Assembly (NCBI GenBank): GCA_035516795.1
Contig: DATIZX010000143.1
Span: 1-64,000, forward strand
DNA: 64,000 nucleotides
Direction of reading: 5' to 3'
From: DATJBF01 sp035516795
Lineage (GTDB): Bacteria > Verrucomicrobiota > Verrucomicrobiia > Palsa-1439
Within the stretch, counting starts at the first letter, position 1, and each line of letters begins with the position of its first letter. Both the position numbers and the translations under genes were made by a program. The notes below the pieces were generated by a model that saw only the letters and a program-made list of their open reading frames with translations, made no database searches and had not been told where the DNA came from. Below are positions 28,127 through 36,844 of the stretch, one piece after another.

Positions 28127-30238
28127 TTAGTCCGTCTTCGCGGCGGCGTCTTTGTCGGCCAACGCGGCTTTGCGGCTGAGTTTGACGCGGCCTCGATCAT
28201 CGACTCCGAGCACTTTGACCCAAACTTCGTCGCCCAGCTTCAGGACATCCTCAACCTTCTTGACCCGGTAATCAGCGATTTCGCTGATGTGCAGCAAGCC
28301 GTCTTTGTCGGGCAGAATTTCAACAAACGCCCCAAATTCTTTGATCCCCACCACTTTGCCCCGATAAACCCTGCCGACCTCGACTTCGGCGGTGATGGCT
28401 TTGATCTGTTCGATGGCGCGCTGGGCAGCCTCGCCATCGGTGGCGAAGATGTGAATTGTGCCGTCGTCGTCGATGTCGATCTGGCAGCCGGTCGCGTCCA
28501 CGATTCCTTTGATGACCTTGCCCTGGGGGCCGATGACGGCGCCGATCTTCTCGGGATTGATTTTGATCGTCGTGATGCGCGGCGCGTATTTCGACATTTC
28601 AGAGCGGGGCGTCTGGATGGTCTCAGCCATCTTGTCGAGGATGATCATGCGCGCCTCGCGTGCCTGCTCGAAGGCTTGGCGCACCAGATCGAAATTCAGT
28701 CCCTCGATTTTGAGATCCGTTTGAAAACCGGTAATTCCTTTGCGCGTGCCGGCCACCTTGAAATCCATATCCCCGAAATGATCTTCGGAACCAAGAATGT
28801 CAGTCAGCGTCACCGCCTTGCCGGTTTTCGCATCGGTAATCAACCCAATCGAGATGCCTGCCACTGGCGCTTTCAATGGCACGCCGGCATCCATCAACGA
28901 CAACGTCGCGCCACAAACCGATGCCATGGAAGTGGAGCCGTTGGATTCCATGATCTCGGAAGTCACACGGATCGTGTAAGGGAAATCTTCTTCTGCCGGA
29001 ATCATCGGTTCGAGGGAGCGTTCGGCCAAGGCGCCGTGGCCGATTTCGCGGCGACCGGGCCCGCCGGTGCGTCCCGTTTCGCCAACGCTGAACGGCGGAA
29101 AATTGTAATGCAGGATGAATTTTTTCTCTGTCGGACCGCCTGTCCAGGCATCCATATCCTGCGTATCGGATTTGGAGCCGAGCGTGGTCATGACGAACGC
29201 CTGCGTTTCGCCGCGTTGGAAAATGGCCGAGCCGTGGGTACGGGGCAGCAAGCCGACTTCACAATGGAGGGGGCGGATATCGCGTGAGCCGCGGCCATCG
29301 GAGCGTTTGTTGCTGTTGAGAATCGAATTGCGAATCGCTTCCGACTGGATCTTGTAGAACGACTCATTGATTTCGAAATCCGTGATGTCCGCGAATTTCT
29401 CCTTAAGCCCTGTCGTCATCTTTTCTTTGCAGGCATCGACGGCAGCCTCCCGGTCCTGTTTGCCTTGCGTGAGAACGGCGCCCAGAATTTCGCCACCGAT
29501 CAATGACTTCGCTGCGCTGAGAACTTCCGGTCGGACCAGCTTCAAGGCCACTTCGCGTTTCGGTTTGCCGGTTTGTTGAGCAAGTTGCCGGATGGCGGCA
29601 ATGATCTTCTGCACCTCGCTGTGCGCGAGATCGATGGCTTTGACCATGTCGGCTTCGGAAATCTCCAGTGCCGAGCCTTCGATCATGACCAATTCTTTCT
29701 CGCTGCCGACATATACCAAATCCAGATCGCTTTCCTTGCGTTGGGTGTGCGTGGGATTGGCGATCAATTGGCCCTGGACACGACCCACGCGCACTGCGCC
29801 CACCGGTCCGTTCCAAGGAATGTCCGAAATCATCAATGCGGCGGAAGCGCCGTTGATGACCAACATGTCGGGATCGTTCTCGCCGTCAGCGCTTAGTAGG
29901 ATCGAAATGATTTGCGTGTCATTGTAGAAACCTTCCGGGAAGAGCGGACGCATGGGACGGTCCGTCATGCGGGCAGTAAGAATTTCCTTTTCGGTCGGTC
30001 GTCCTTCCCGTTTGAAATAGCCACCGGGGAATTTGCCGGCCGCCGCCGCTTTTTCGCGGTAGTCCACGGTCAGCGGGAAAAAGTCCAGTTCTTCTCGGGG
30101 CGCGCTGGCGACCACAGTTACAATCACGACCGTTTCGCCGTATTGAACGGTGACGGCGCCGTCGGCCTGCTTGGCCAACTTGCCGGTTTCGATGATGAAC
30201 TCCTTGTCTCCAATGGAAGCGCGAACGTTGTGCTGCAT
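28127..30238 (-). CDS. pnp: Polynucleotide phosphorylase
   Basis: A 703-residue phosphorolytic 3'-5' exoribonuclease of the RNA degradosome. It has two RNase PH-like domains (FFPLTVDYREKAAAAGKFPGGYFKREG in the first; GRGSRDIRPLHCEVGLLPRTHGSAIFQRGETQ and GSEDHFGDMDFKVAGT in the second), a KH domain (KIGAVIGPQGKVIKGI) and a C-terminal S1 domain (GRVYRGKVVGIKEFGAFVEILP). The length is normal. It lies directly after rpsO, as in many bacteria. A 13-bp-stem hairpin between them may serve RNase III-type autoregulation, by analogy with E. coli. Confidence 0.96.
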   Translation of the reverse strand: MQHNVRASIGDKEFIIETGKLAKQADGAVTVQYGETVVIVTVVASAPREELDFFPLTVDYREKAAAAGKFPGGYFKREGRPTEKEILTARMTDRPMRPLFPEGFYNDTQIISILLSADGENDPDMLVINGASAALMISDIPWNGPVGAVRVGRVQGQLIANPTHTQRKESDLDLVYVGSEKELVMIEGSALEISEADMVKAIDLAHSEVQKIIAAIRQLAQQTGKPKREVALKLVRPEVLSAAKSLIGGEILGAVLTQGKQDREAAVDACKEKMTTGLKEKFADITDFEINESFYKIQSEAIRNSILNSNKRSDGRGSRDIRPLHCEVGLLPRTHGSAIFQRGETQAFVMTTLGSKSDTQDMDAWTGGPTEKKFILHYNFPPFSVGETGRTGGPGRREIGHGALAERSLEPMIPAEEDFPYTIRVTSEIMESNGSTSMASVCGATLSLMDAGVPLKAPVAGISIGLITDAKTGKAVTLTDILGSEDHFGDMDFKVAGTRKGITGFQTDLKIEGLNFDLVRQAFEQAREARMIILDKMAETIQTPRSEMSKYAPRITTIKINPEKIGAVIGPQGKVIKGIVDATGCQIDIDDDGTIHIFATDGEAAQRAIEQIKAITAEVEVGRVYRGKVVGIKEFGAFVEILPDKDGLLHISEIADYRVKKVEDVLKLGDEVWVKVLGVDDRGRVKLSRKAALADKDAAAKTD

Positions 30239-30278
30239 GAGCTTTTTCGAACGCCCGCCGGAACTGGATTAATGGAAT

Positions 30279-30319
30279 GATGCGTGCCGTCATTCGCAGG
30301 CTACCGGACGGCAGGCATC
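30279..30319 (-). promoter_or_regulatory. rpsO-pnp intercistronic hairpin
   Basis: GATGCGTGCCGTC (30279-30291) pairs with GACGGCAGGCATC (30307-30319) over 12 of 13 positions, around a 15-base loop. No T-tract follows on the minus strand, so it looks like an RNA-processing structure rather than a terminator. It resembles the E. coli pnp leader stem in position only. Confidence 0.6.
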
Positions 30320-30361
30320 AATCCATCAATCCCCCAAATACGCGTCGGGCGAATCGCCTTT

Positions 30362-30628
30362 CTACTTTCTGAGGTTGAGTTTTTTGATTAGTTCCTGATA
30401 ACGCTTCGTGTCCGTGTGGCTCAGATAATCCAGCAGCCGCCGCCGCTGACCGACCATTTTTAACAGGCCACGTCGCGAGCTGTGATCTTTACTGTGCGAT
30501 TGCAGGTGCTGCGTCAACTCATTGATCCGGGCGGTCAACAACGCAATCTGAACGTCGGCCGACCCGGTATCCTTCGGGTGAAGCTGGAACTGCTTGGTAA
30601 TTTCTTGTTTTTTATCGAGAGCAATCAT
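30362..30628 (-). CDS. rpsO: Ribosomal protein S15
   Basis: An 88-residue 30S protein that binds 16S rRNA near the central domain. The match is nearly complete: DTGSADVQIALLTARINELTQHLQSHSKDHSSRRGLLKMVGQRRRLLDYL. The ATG at 30628 gives the family length. A GTG three codons earlier is in frame and has a better placed AAAGG, so a 91-residue form cannot be excluded. It is transcribed from its own promoter and continues into pnp. Confidence 0.96.
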   Translation of the reverse strand: MIALDKKQEITKQFQLHPKDTGSADVQIALLTARINELTQHLQSHSKDHSSRRGLLKMVGQRRRLLDYLSHTDTKRYQELIKKLNLRK

Positions 30629-30666
30629 TTCCAACACAATCGCCTTTCGCCACTAAAACAGTCGTG

Positions 30667-30695
30667 AGTTTACTGCCCCCTGGTAGAACTGTAAA
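30667..30695 (-). promoter_or_regulatory. Promoter of rpsO
   Basis: On the minus strand TTTACA (30695-30690) and TAAACT (30672-30667) are separated by 17 bases. The start point would fall near 30660, roughly 30 bases before the rpsO start. Confidence 0.55.
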
Positions 30696-30732
30696 GTAGT
30701 TTTTCCCAGCCGCCAAACACCGCCCCAGCGAA

Positions 30733-30761
30733 TTGACAAACCCGCACAAGCTGGTTAGCAT
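30733..30761 (+). promoter_or_regulatory. Promoter of tRNA-Ala
   Basis: A consensus TTGACA (30733-30738) and TAGCAT (30756-30761) have a 17-base spacer and end 29 bases before the mature tRNA. Confidence 0.65.
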
Positions 30762-30790
30762 GGCCAACGCTTCATTCTGTTTGCCGGGTT

Positions 30791-30866
30791 GGGGACGTAG
30801 CTCAGTTGGGAGAGCGCCGCAATGGCATTGCGGAGGTCGAGGGTTCGACTCCCTTCGTCTCCACCA
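30791..30866 (+). tRNA. tRNA-Ala (anticodon GGC)
   Basis: A 76-base cloverleaf with encoded CCA. The acceptor arm GGGGACG pairs with CGTCTCC (one G-U). The D stem is GCTC/GAGC, the anticodon stem CCGCA/TGCGG with loop ATGGCAT, giving anticodon GGC (reads GCC and GCU). The T arm is GAGGG-TTCGACT-CCCTT. All stems pair without mismatch, allowing G-U. Confidence 0.97.
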
Positions 30867-31007
30867 TTTCGAACATCGCCACGTCCGAATCGACGGAAAG
30901 CTGATTTTTGACTGCTCACAAGCTTTTATCTCCTTTCGGTTACCAACCACGGGCCGGTTTTCTTTTTCCAAAGGAGTGCTACGGTATTTCAGTGCACGGA
31001 GACCCGA

Positions 31008-31211
31008 ATGAAGTTCAAACACCAGCCAGGACAAAGTGTGGCCGAATATGCCGTGCTTCTCGCACTCCTCATCATCGTCGTCACAACCGTTTTGATTGGG
31101 ATCGGCCATCATTCGCGCGTCCGTTTGGCGAATGTCAACGGCGGCTTCAATGACCAAGGCGCAGCGAGTGCAGCTTCTGCTGGTAGTGCCGGCGGCGGTG
31201 TCGCGCGATAA
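31008..31211 (+). CDS. Flp/Fap-type pilin-like protein
   Basis: A 67-residue protein. The N-terminus KFKHQPGQSVAEYAVLLALLIIVVTTVLIGI has the class III (Flp) pattern: a short basic leader, Gly, then a Glu at +5 or so and a hydrophobic helix, as processed by the TadV prepilin peptidase. The C-terminal half is small and rich in Gly, Ala and Ser. No tad or cpa secretion genes are nearby, so assembly genes would be elsewhere. It lies 141 bp after the tRNA. The start is reasonable but the RBS is weak. Confidence 0.7.
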   Translation: MKFKHQPGQSVAEYAVLLALLIIVVTTVLIGIGHHSRVRLANVNGGFNDQGAASAASAGSAGGGVAR

Positions 31212-31384
31212 CGATAACATCCATCGACCGAGCAGTAACCGGTGGCGATTTCCCTCGTGGCGGACCTGGCTCGTGAACTCATCCTTGTGACCACAGAGGC
31301 GGCTTGCGCCAAAGACTTGCATTTATAACCAGTTCCACTAAATTGGTGCCACCTCGAAGGCGCATCGCTTTCCTCGGACACGAC

Positions 31385-33205
31385 ATGAACAGCAACATTC
31401 GTAATATCGGTATTATTGCGCACGTTGACCACGGCAAGACCACGCTCGTGGACAAATTGTTGCGCGAGGGTGGAGTCTATCGCGCCAATCAGGCGGTCGA
31501 AGAGCGTGCCATGGATTCCATGGATTTGGAGAAGGAAAAGGGTATCACCATCAAGGCCAAGAACGCTTCGGTCCATTGGGGAGGCGTCACCGTCAACATC
31601 GTAGACACGCCCGGCCATGCCGATTTTGGCGGGGAAGTCGAACGCATCCTCGGCATGGTGGATGGTGTGCTGCTGCTGGTGGATGCCTTCGATGGTCCGC
31701 AGGCACAGACGCGGTTCGTCTTGAAAAAAGCCCTGGGGCACGGGTTGAAAGTCATCGTGGTCATCAACAAGATCGACCGCGAACACGCCGACCCGCACAA
31801 GGTACACGACAAGGTTCTCGAACTGTTGCTGGAGTTGAACGCGACCGAAGAACAGTTCAACGCGCCGTTCATTTACGCCAGTGCTCGCGACGGCTACGCG
31901 CTGCGGAACCTCGGTGACCCAAAGAACGGTATGACGCCGCTCTACGAAACAATTCTCCAGCGCATCCCACCGCCGGCGGCCGACCCGAAAGCCCCGTTTC
32001 AGATGCTGATCAGCAATCTCGATTGGAGCGACTACGTTGGCCGGATCGCAATCGGCAAGATCACCGGGGGCAATGTCAAGGTCGGCGATTCCATCGTCTG
32101 CATTCATAAGGACAGCAAGCGCGAACGCGCCGCGGTGACAAAGGTCATTGAATTTAGCGGGCTGCACACCTCGGAGAGCATCGTGGGCGAAGCCGGCAAC
32201 ATTGTTGGCGTCGCCGGGTTTGAGGAACTGGCCATCGGCGAAACGCTTTGCGACAGTGAGGCACGCGAGCCCGTCCCGTGGACCGAACTCGATCCGCCGA
32301 CCATCCAGATGCAATTTGCCGTCAACGACGGCCTGCTGGCTGGGAAAGACGGCAAGTTCGTCACTGCCAGGCACATTCGCGAGCGGCTCTACAAAGAGAT
32401 TCGTACCAATATCTCCCTGCAGGTCGAGGACACCGAAGCTCCGAATATTTTCCTCGTTAATGCCCGTGGCGAAATGCAGATTGCGATCCTTGTTGAACAG
32501 ATGCGCCGCGAAGGCTACGAAGTCCTCGTCTCGCGTCCCGAAGTCATTTTGAAACAGCAAGGCGGCAAAACACTCGAGCCATTCGAGACACTCTGGGTCG
32601 AAGTCCCCAACGAATGCCTGGGCGACGTGATGCAGAATTTGGCCGGGCGCAAAGCGCAAATTACGAACATGCAGCATCACCCTCACGGAGTCGGATTGGA
32701 ATGCGCCATCCCGACACGCGGCCTGATCGGGTTTGAGACGGATCTGGTCAACGTGACCAGCGGCCGCGGCGTAATGAGTCACATGTTCAAGGGTTACGAA
32801 CCGTTCAGTGGCGAAATTGCCACGCGCCTGACGGGCACGCTCGTTTCCATGGAGACCGGCATCGCCACCGCATGGGCGCTTAACAATATCCAGGAACGCG
32901 GACGTTTGTTCGTCGGCCCTCAGGAAGAAGTGTATGAAGGGATGATCGTTGGTGAAAACCCGCGTGCCGAAGATATGCCGGTGAATCCGACCAAAACCAA
33001 GCATCTCACCAACATGCGCAGCCAAGGCGAAGGGAAAGGCATTCAGCTCGAACCGCCTCTCAAGATGAGCCTCGAACGCGCCATCGAATACATCGCTCAG
33101 GACGAATACGTCGAAGCTACGCCGAAGAATCTCCGGCTCCGCAAAAAGATTCTCAACGCGACCAAACGCAAACGTGCTGCGATGTCGGCCGAAGCGGTCG
33201 TTTGA
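31385..33205 (+). CDS. typA: Ribosome-binding GTPase TypA/BipA
   Basis: A 606-residue translational GTPase acting in 50S assembly and stress. The G domain shows IAHVDHGKTTLVDKLL, ITIKAKNASVHW, DTPGHADFGGEV and VVINKIDRE. Later parts include GEMQIAILVEQMRREGYE and the C-terminal GRLFVGPQEEVYEGMIVGEN with KTKHLTNMRSQGEGKGI, which distinguish BipA from EF-G and LepA. The ATG at 31385 is chosen over upstream in-frame codons because it gives the family N-terminus MNSNIRNIGIIAHVDHGK. Length is normal. It converges with the P-type ATPase gene. Confidence 0.96.
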   Translation: MNSNIRNIGIIAHVDHGKTTLVDKLLREGGVYRANQAVEERAMDSMDLEKEKGITIKAKNASVHWGGVTVNIVDTPGHADFGGEVERILGMVDGVLLLVDAFDGPQAQTRFVLKKALGHGLKVIVVINKIDREHADPHKVHDKVLELLLELNATEEQFNAPFIYASARDGYALRNLGDPKNGMTPLYETILQRIPPPAADPKAPFQMLISNLDWSDYVGRIAIGKITGGNVKVGDSIVCIHKDSKRERAAVTKVIEFSGLHTSESIVGEAGNIVGVAGFEELAIGETLCDSEAREPVPWTELDPPTIQMQFAVNDGLLAGKDGKFVTARHIRERLYKEIRTNISLQVEDTEAPNIFLVNARGEMQIAILVEQMRREGYEVLVSRPEVILKQQGGKTLEPFETLWVEVPNECLGDVMQNLAGRKAQITNMQHHPHGVGLECAIPTRGLIGFETDLVNVTSGRGVMSHMFKGYEPFSGEIATRLTGTLVSMETGIATAWALNNIQERGRLFVGPQEEVYEGMIVGENPRAEDMPVNPTKTKHLTNMRSQGEGKGIQLEPPLKMSLERAIEYIAQDEYVEATPKNLRLRKKILNATKRKRAAMSAEAVV

Positions 33206-33248
33206 AACGGCGGGTCTAACTCCAATGCAGAAGCCGTAGCCGCGGAAG

Positions 33249-35069
33249 TTAATAATCCGTCAGCGCCTTTGGTGGAAGCGCGACCCGCAAGGCATTGGCC
33301 ACGGCCAACACATCAATGACCTCTTGGAAAAGTGCCCCTGCGACCGGCGGCAGATAACCAAACGCCGCAAAAATCATCCCGATGATACTTAGCGCCATGC
33401 CGCCCACGGCGCTCTGCAGCGCAATCGAGCGCATCCTGTGGCTGATATGCATGAATTCATCCACCCGCTGCAAAGAGCTGTCCATGATTACGACGCCCGC
33501 AGCCTCCGTGGTGACATCGCTATTCTGTCCCATGGCGACGCCAACGGTGGCCGCCATCAACGCCGGCGCGTCATTAATACCGTCGCCTACAAAAATCGTG
33601 TGTCCGCGCTCCGTTTCTTCCCGGACAATCGCCAATTTCTGCTCCGGGCTCTGGCTGGCAAAAAGGTCGCGAATGCCCACCTGCTCCGCGAGATAACGGA
33701 CTTCCGACTCACGGTCGCCCGAGACCAAGAGCACGCGCTGGAACCCGTGCTTGTGACCGAGATGTCGGATGAAGGCCGCCCCCTCATGACGCGGCGTATC
33801 TCGAAACCGGTACGCCGCAGCCACCTGCTTGTCGATCAACACAACGCATTCCATTCCACCAGTCATCGATGGCAACCGACCCGCGGCTTCCGGCTGACGA
33901 TCCAGCAACCGTTTGCGGCTGATGATTTCGACATTCTGACCCGCCACCACGCCGCGCAATCCCTCCCCGGGCCGTTCGCTGATGCGGTTGGCCTCGTGAA
34001 GCGCCACCGACTCCCGCTCGGCAACCTCCAGAATAGGAGCCGCCAGCGGATGTTTCGAGTACCGCTCTAGGCTGGCTGCCGACGCCAGCACCTCTTCGCG
34101 CGCAAATCCGGTCACGACGCATTGCTCCGCCAACTTCGGTTCTCCGTAGGTGAGTGTGCCGGTTTTGTCGAAGATCAATGTTCGGCAGGCACCGGCTTTT
34201 TCCAAGGTCACAGGATCCTTGATAATGATACCCCGTTTCGCCGACAACGAAATCGATCCAATGATGGCCACGGGGATCGCAATGAGCAACGGGCACGGCG
34301 TGGCCACCACCATCACGGCCAGAAACCGCACGGCCTGTCCGCCCCAAGCCCAAGCCGCGATGCCAATTGCGACCGCCACCGGCGTGTAATAACTGCCGAG
34401 TTGATCTGCCAGCCGACGCATTCGCGGGCGCTGTTGCTGAGAGGTTTCCATCACTTGCATGATCTTCGCGTACCGCGAATCCACCGCCAACTTGTCCGCG
34501 CGAATGGTCAGCACCGATTCCCCGTTGATGGCGCCCGACAACACAGTTGCGCCCGGCGTCTTCGACATCATATACGGCTCACCGGTCAGATAGGATTCGT
34601 CCATCACGCTGTGGCCCTCGACGACGGTGCCGTCGACAGGACAGATCTCGTGTGGAAACACCGTCACCGTATCGCCAACGGCGATTTCATTTAGCGGCAC
34701 ATCTTCCACCGTTGCCCCTTGCTTCCGATGGGCGACCGACGGCATGCGTTTGGCCAGCGCCTGGAGCACCGACGACGCGCTGCGCACCGCGTATGCCTCC
34801 AACGTCTCTCCGCCCGAGAGCATCAACACCACCAGCGTCCCCGCCAGATACTCGCCGAGAATGACGGAGGTCACGATGGAAATACCGGCCAGCAGGTCGG
34901 AACCGAATTCCCGTTTCAAGAGTTTCAACAACAAATCCCAGACCAGCGGGACGCCGCCCACAGCCAGGGCTACAAACAAGGGCCAATCCCGCGTCGGTTC
35001 GGGAAGGCGAAAGCCGAAGCGAAGAATGAGATAAACAAGAATCGCCACAATAGCCAGAACAGCGATCAC
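33249..35069 (-). CDS. Heavy-metal-type P1B ATPase
   Basis: A 606-residue membrane pump. It has about six to eight membrane helices, the actuator loop DESYLTGEP, the phosphorylation site IFDKTGTLTYGEPKL, and the hinge GDGINDAPALMAATVGVAMG. The N-terminal metal-binding (HMA) domain is absent; the chain starts directly in a membrane helix (IAVLAIVAILVYLIL). The membrane motif reads ATPCPLLIAIPVAI, so the usual CPC, CPH or SPC is CPL. The transported metal cannot be assigned from this. No metal-responsive regulator or chaperone gene is adjacent. Confidence 0.88.
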   Translation of the reverse strand: MIAVLAIVAILVYLILRFGFRLPEPTRDWPLFVALAVGGVPLVWDLLLKLLKREFGSDLLAGISIVTSVILGEYLAGTLVVLMLSGGETLEAYAVRSASSVLQALAKRMPSVAHRKQGATVEDVPLNEIAVGDTVTVFPHEICPVDGTVVEGHSVMDESYLTGEPYMMSKTPGATVLSGAINGESVLTIRADKLAVDSRYAKIMQVMETSQQQRPRMRRLADQLGSYYTPVAVAIGIAAWAWGGQAVRFLAVMVVATPCPLLIAIPVAIIGSISLSAKRGIIIKDPVTLEKAGACRTLIFDKTGTLTYGEPKLAEQCVVTGFAREEVLASAASLERYSKHPLAAPILEVAERESVALHEANRISERPGEGLRGVVAGQNVEIISRKRLLDRQPEAAGRLPSMTGGMECVVLIDKQVAAAYRFRDTPRHEGAAFIRHLGHKHGFQRVLLVSGDRESEVRYLAEQVGIRDLFASQSPEQKLAIVREETERGHTIFVGDGINDAPALMAATVGVAMGQNSDVTTEAAGVVIMDSSLQRVDEFMHISHRMRSIALQSAVGGMALSIIGMIFAAFGYLPPVAGALFQEVIDVLAVANALRVALPPKALTDY

Positions 35070-35220
35070 GGCTTCGCGAGGCGATCTCAGGGGCGACTCA
35101 GCAGTTGTTTGATCGTTTGAAGTCGTCAGTCTGCAGCCTCCACGGGGCGATACAGGTACTACTAAGCCGCGGACTCAACCAACGCAATCCCCAAGTTGCC
35201 GCACAAGTTCGCGACGTTCA

Positions 35221-35380
35221 CTGTAGCCGCAGGGTTTAGAGCGCTTGGCAAAGCCGATTCTCCTGTAGCCGCACCGTTGCCGCACACGACAGCGGCGTCT
35301 CGTCCGACTCGGCTTACGGGTGCGCCTTCCCCGCGCAGGCTGAAGCCTGCGACTACAGTTTTGTTAGCGGCCCTTAACCT
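35221..35380. repeat. Compound hairpin-repeat block in a 455-bp gap
   Basis: The 455-base gap holds no gene. Its right half (about 35316-35374) is, in the opposite orientation, the left part of the 26550-26639 element with about five differences, ending in CAGTTTTGTTAGCGG. Its left half repeats GTAGCCGCA twice and a GCCGATT-CTCCTGTAGCCGCACC block like the other end of that element. A GC-rich spacer containing CGGCGTCTCGTC and CTCGGCTTA, also present near 56614-56651, separates them. Confidence 0.75.
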
Positions 35381-35484
35381 GCGCGGGAAAGGCCGCTAGC
35401 ATAGTCCGAGTTGGATCAGACACGGTGTTTTTTGCGGCAACTGTGCTACTGAAAGAGGGTGCTTTTGTTGGCCTGCCCAAATCC

Positions 35485-35520
35485 ACGTTCAACGTCCGAT
35501 GTTGGACGTTCGACGTTCAA
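35485..35520. repeat. Short imperfect palindromic repeat
   Basis: A run of nested ACGTTCAACGTCC, GATGTTGGACGTTC and GACGTTCAA units reads nearly the same on both strands. This CGTTCAACGTCC type is known as a frequent intergenic motif. It lies 5 bases before the MIF-like gene's stop. Confidence 0.5.
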
Positions 35521-35524
35521 TCCT

Positions 35525-35869
35525 TCAAAAGGTCTCGCCGTTCCAACCCCACAGATTTGCAGGCACGTCCGAAAAGTTAAGAAATACGCGCTCCTTGGGA
35601 ACGCCGAGTTCGGACTCGACCAGCTCGCACAGCGAGCGCGACAGTTCCCCGGTCTTATTGGTCGGCAATCCAAGTGCCCGCAACTCCAAGAATGCCGTCG
35701 GCTCAGGACTCCCCGCAAACAGCATCGGACTTGACGGTTCCACCCTGACCATCACGTAGCTCTCGGGCTTGCTCAATTGTTGCACGACCAACTGAGACGC
35801 CTTTTTCAGGAACGCTTGGCTTGCTTTGTCGTCCATCGATTTGTTCGTTTGAATTCTCAAGTAGGGCAT
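35525..35869 (-). CDS. MIF/tautomerase-superfamily protein
   Basis: A 114-residue homologue of macrophage migration inhibitory factor. The proline after the start Met (MPYLRIQTN) is the catalytic Pro-1 of the tautomerase superfamily. The family pattern continues through KPESYVMVRVEPSSPMLFAGS, EPTAFLELRALG, and the C-terminal RVFLNFSDVPANLWGWNGETF, which matches MIF position by position (RVYIN..D..A...GWN). Its cellular substrate in bacteria is not established; phenylpyruvate or dopachrome tautomerisation is assayed for the family. No signal peptide is visible. Confidence 0.9.
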   Translation of the reverse strand: MPYLRIQTNKSMDDKASQAFLKKASQLVVQQLSKPESYVMVRVEPSSPMLFAGSPEPTAFLELRALGLPTNKTGELSRSLCELVESELGVPKERVFLNFSDVPANLWGWNGETF

Positions 35870-35902
35870 GGCTGAACCTTAGCATCAAGTCGGTCAAACA
35901 AG

Positions 35903-36697
35903 CTAGACAATCGACTGCACCACGCCCCCGTCCACGCGCAATGCCGCGCCATTCGTGGCCGAAGCCGCCGCGCTGCAAACGTACACAATCATGTTCGCCA
36001 CCTCCTCCGTCGTCGCGAACCGCTGCAACAAAGAACTTGGCCGCGCCGACTTGAAGAATTCACGCTCCATTGCGGCGAAATCTACGCCGCGTTCCTTCGC
36101 CGACTTTTCCACAAATACGGCCACGCCTTCGGATTTCGTCGGCCCCGCCAACACCGCATTCACGGTCACGCCTGAGCCCACGGTCGTCTCCGCCAACCCG
36201 CGCGCCACCGCCAACTGCGCCGTCTTGGTCATCCCATAATGAATCATTTCCTTGGGGATCTGCACGGCTGACTCGCTCGACACGAACACGATTCGTCCCC
36301 AGTTTTTCTTCTTCATCGCTGGCAAATAATGCCGGCTCAACCGCACACCGCTCATCACATTGGTCTCGAAAAATCGCAGCCAATTGTCGTCCGTAATCTT
36401 CTCGAACGGCTTCGGTTCGAAGACGCCGACGTTGTTGACGAGAATATCGACCGTCGGTACCGCGTGAATGACAGCCTCGCACCCGGCTGCGGATGAAAGG
36501 TCCGCCGCCACGCCGGTCACCTCGGCTCCCGACACGCATTTCGCAATCGCATCGATCGCCGCATGGACCCGCGCTTGTGTTCGCCCGTTTACCACCACGG
36601 ACGCGCCTTCCCGCGCCAATGCCACCGCAGTGGCAAACCCAATTCCCGCGGTCGATCCTGTCACCAGTGCCTTCTTGCCTTTCAATCGCAGATCCAT
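35903..36697 (-). CDS. SDR-family oxidoreductase
   Basis: A 264-residue classical short-chain dehydrogenase. It has ALVTGSTAGIGFATAVALAREGA (TGxxxGIG), VDILVNNVGVFEPKPF (NNxG), FVSSESAVQIPKEMIHYGMTKTA (the catalytic Ser, and Tyr and Lys as YxxxK), and a C-terminal GAALRVDGGVVQSIV typical of FabG-like enzymes. The VNNVG and the ALRVDGG tail suit a beta-hydroxyacyl or sugar dehydrogenase; the substrate is unknown. The ATG at 36697 is used; 10 upstream residues are unlikely. Confidence 0.9.
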   Translation of the reverse strand: MDLRLKGKKALVTGSTAGIGFATAVALAREGASVVVNGRTQARVHAAIDAIAKCVSGAEVTGVAADLSSAAGCEAVIHAVPTVDILVNNVGVFEPKPFEKITDDNWLRFFETNVMSGVRLSRHYLPAMKKKNWGRIVFVSSESAVQIPKEMIHYGMTKTAQLAVARGLAETTVGSGVTVNAVLAGPTKSEGVAVFVEKSAKERGVDFAAMEREFFKSARPSSLLQRFATTEEVANMIVYVCSAAASATNGAALRVDGGVVQSIV

Positions 36698-36844
36698 AAT
36701 CACGCCTCCTGAAGCAGAACCATTCACTCAAGGATGACTCGACGCAAGTGTTCCGCTTCCTTTGATCCTAACCCCATGCAAGGTTTTCTCCTTGTCCCAC
36801 CGCAATTCGGCAGTTGCCGCGAGGAAGCGCATGTTGTAGCCGTT

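Noticed and set aside
31109..33025. A 638-codon minus-strand open frame
   Set aside because: It is antisense to typA and the pilin gene; the TypA frame has all family motifs, this one none.
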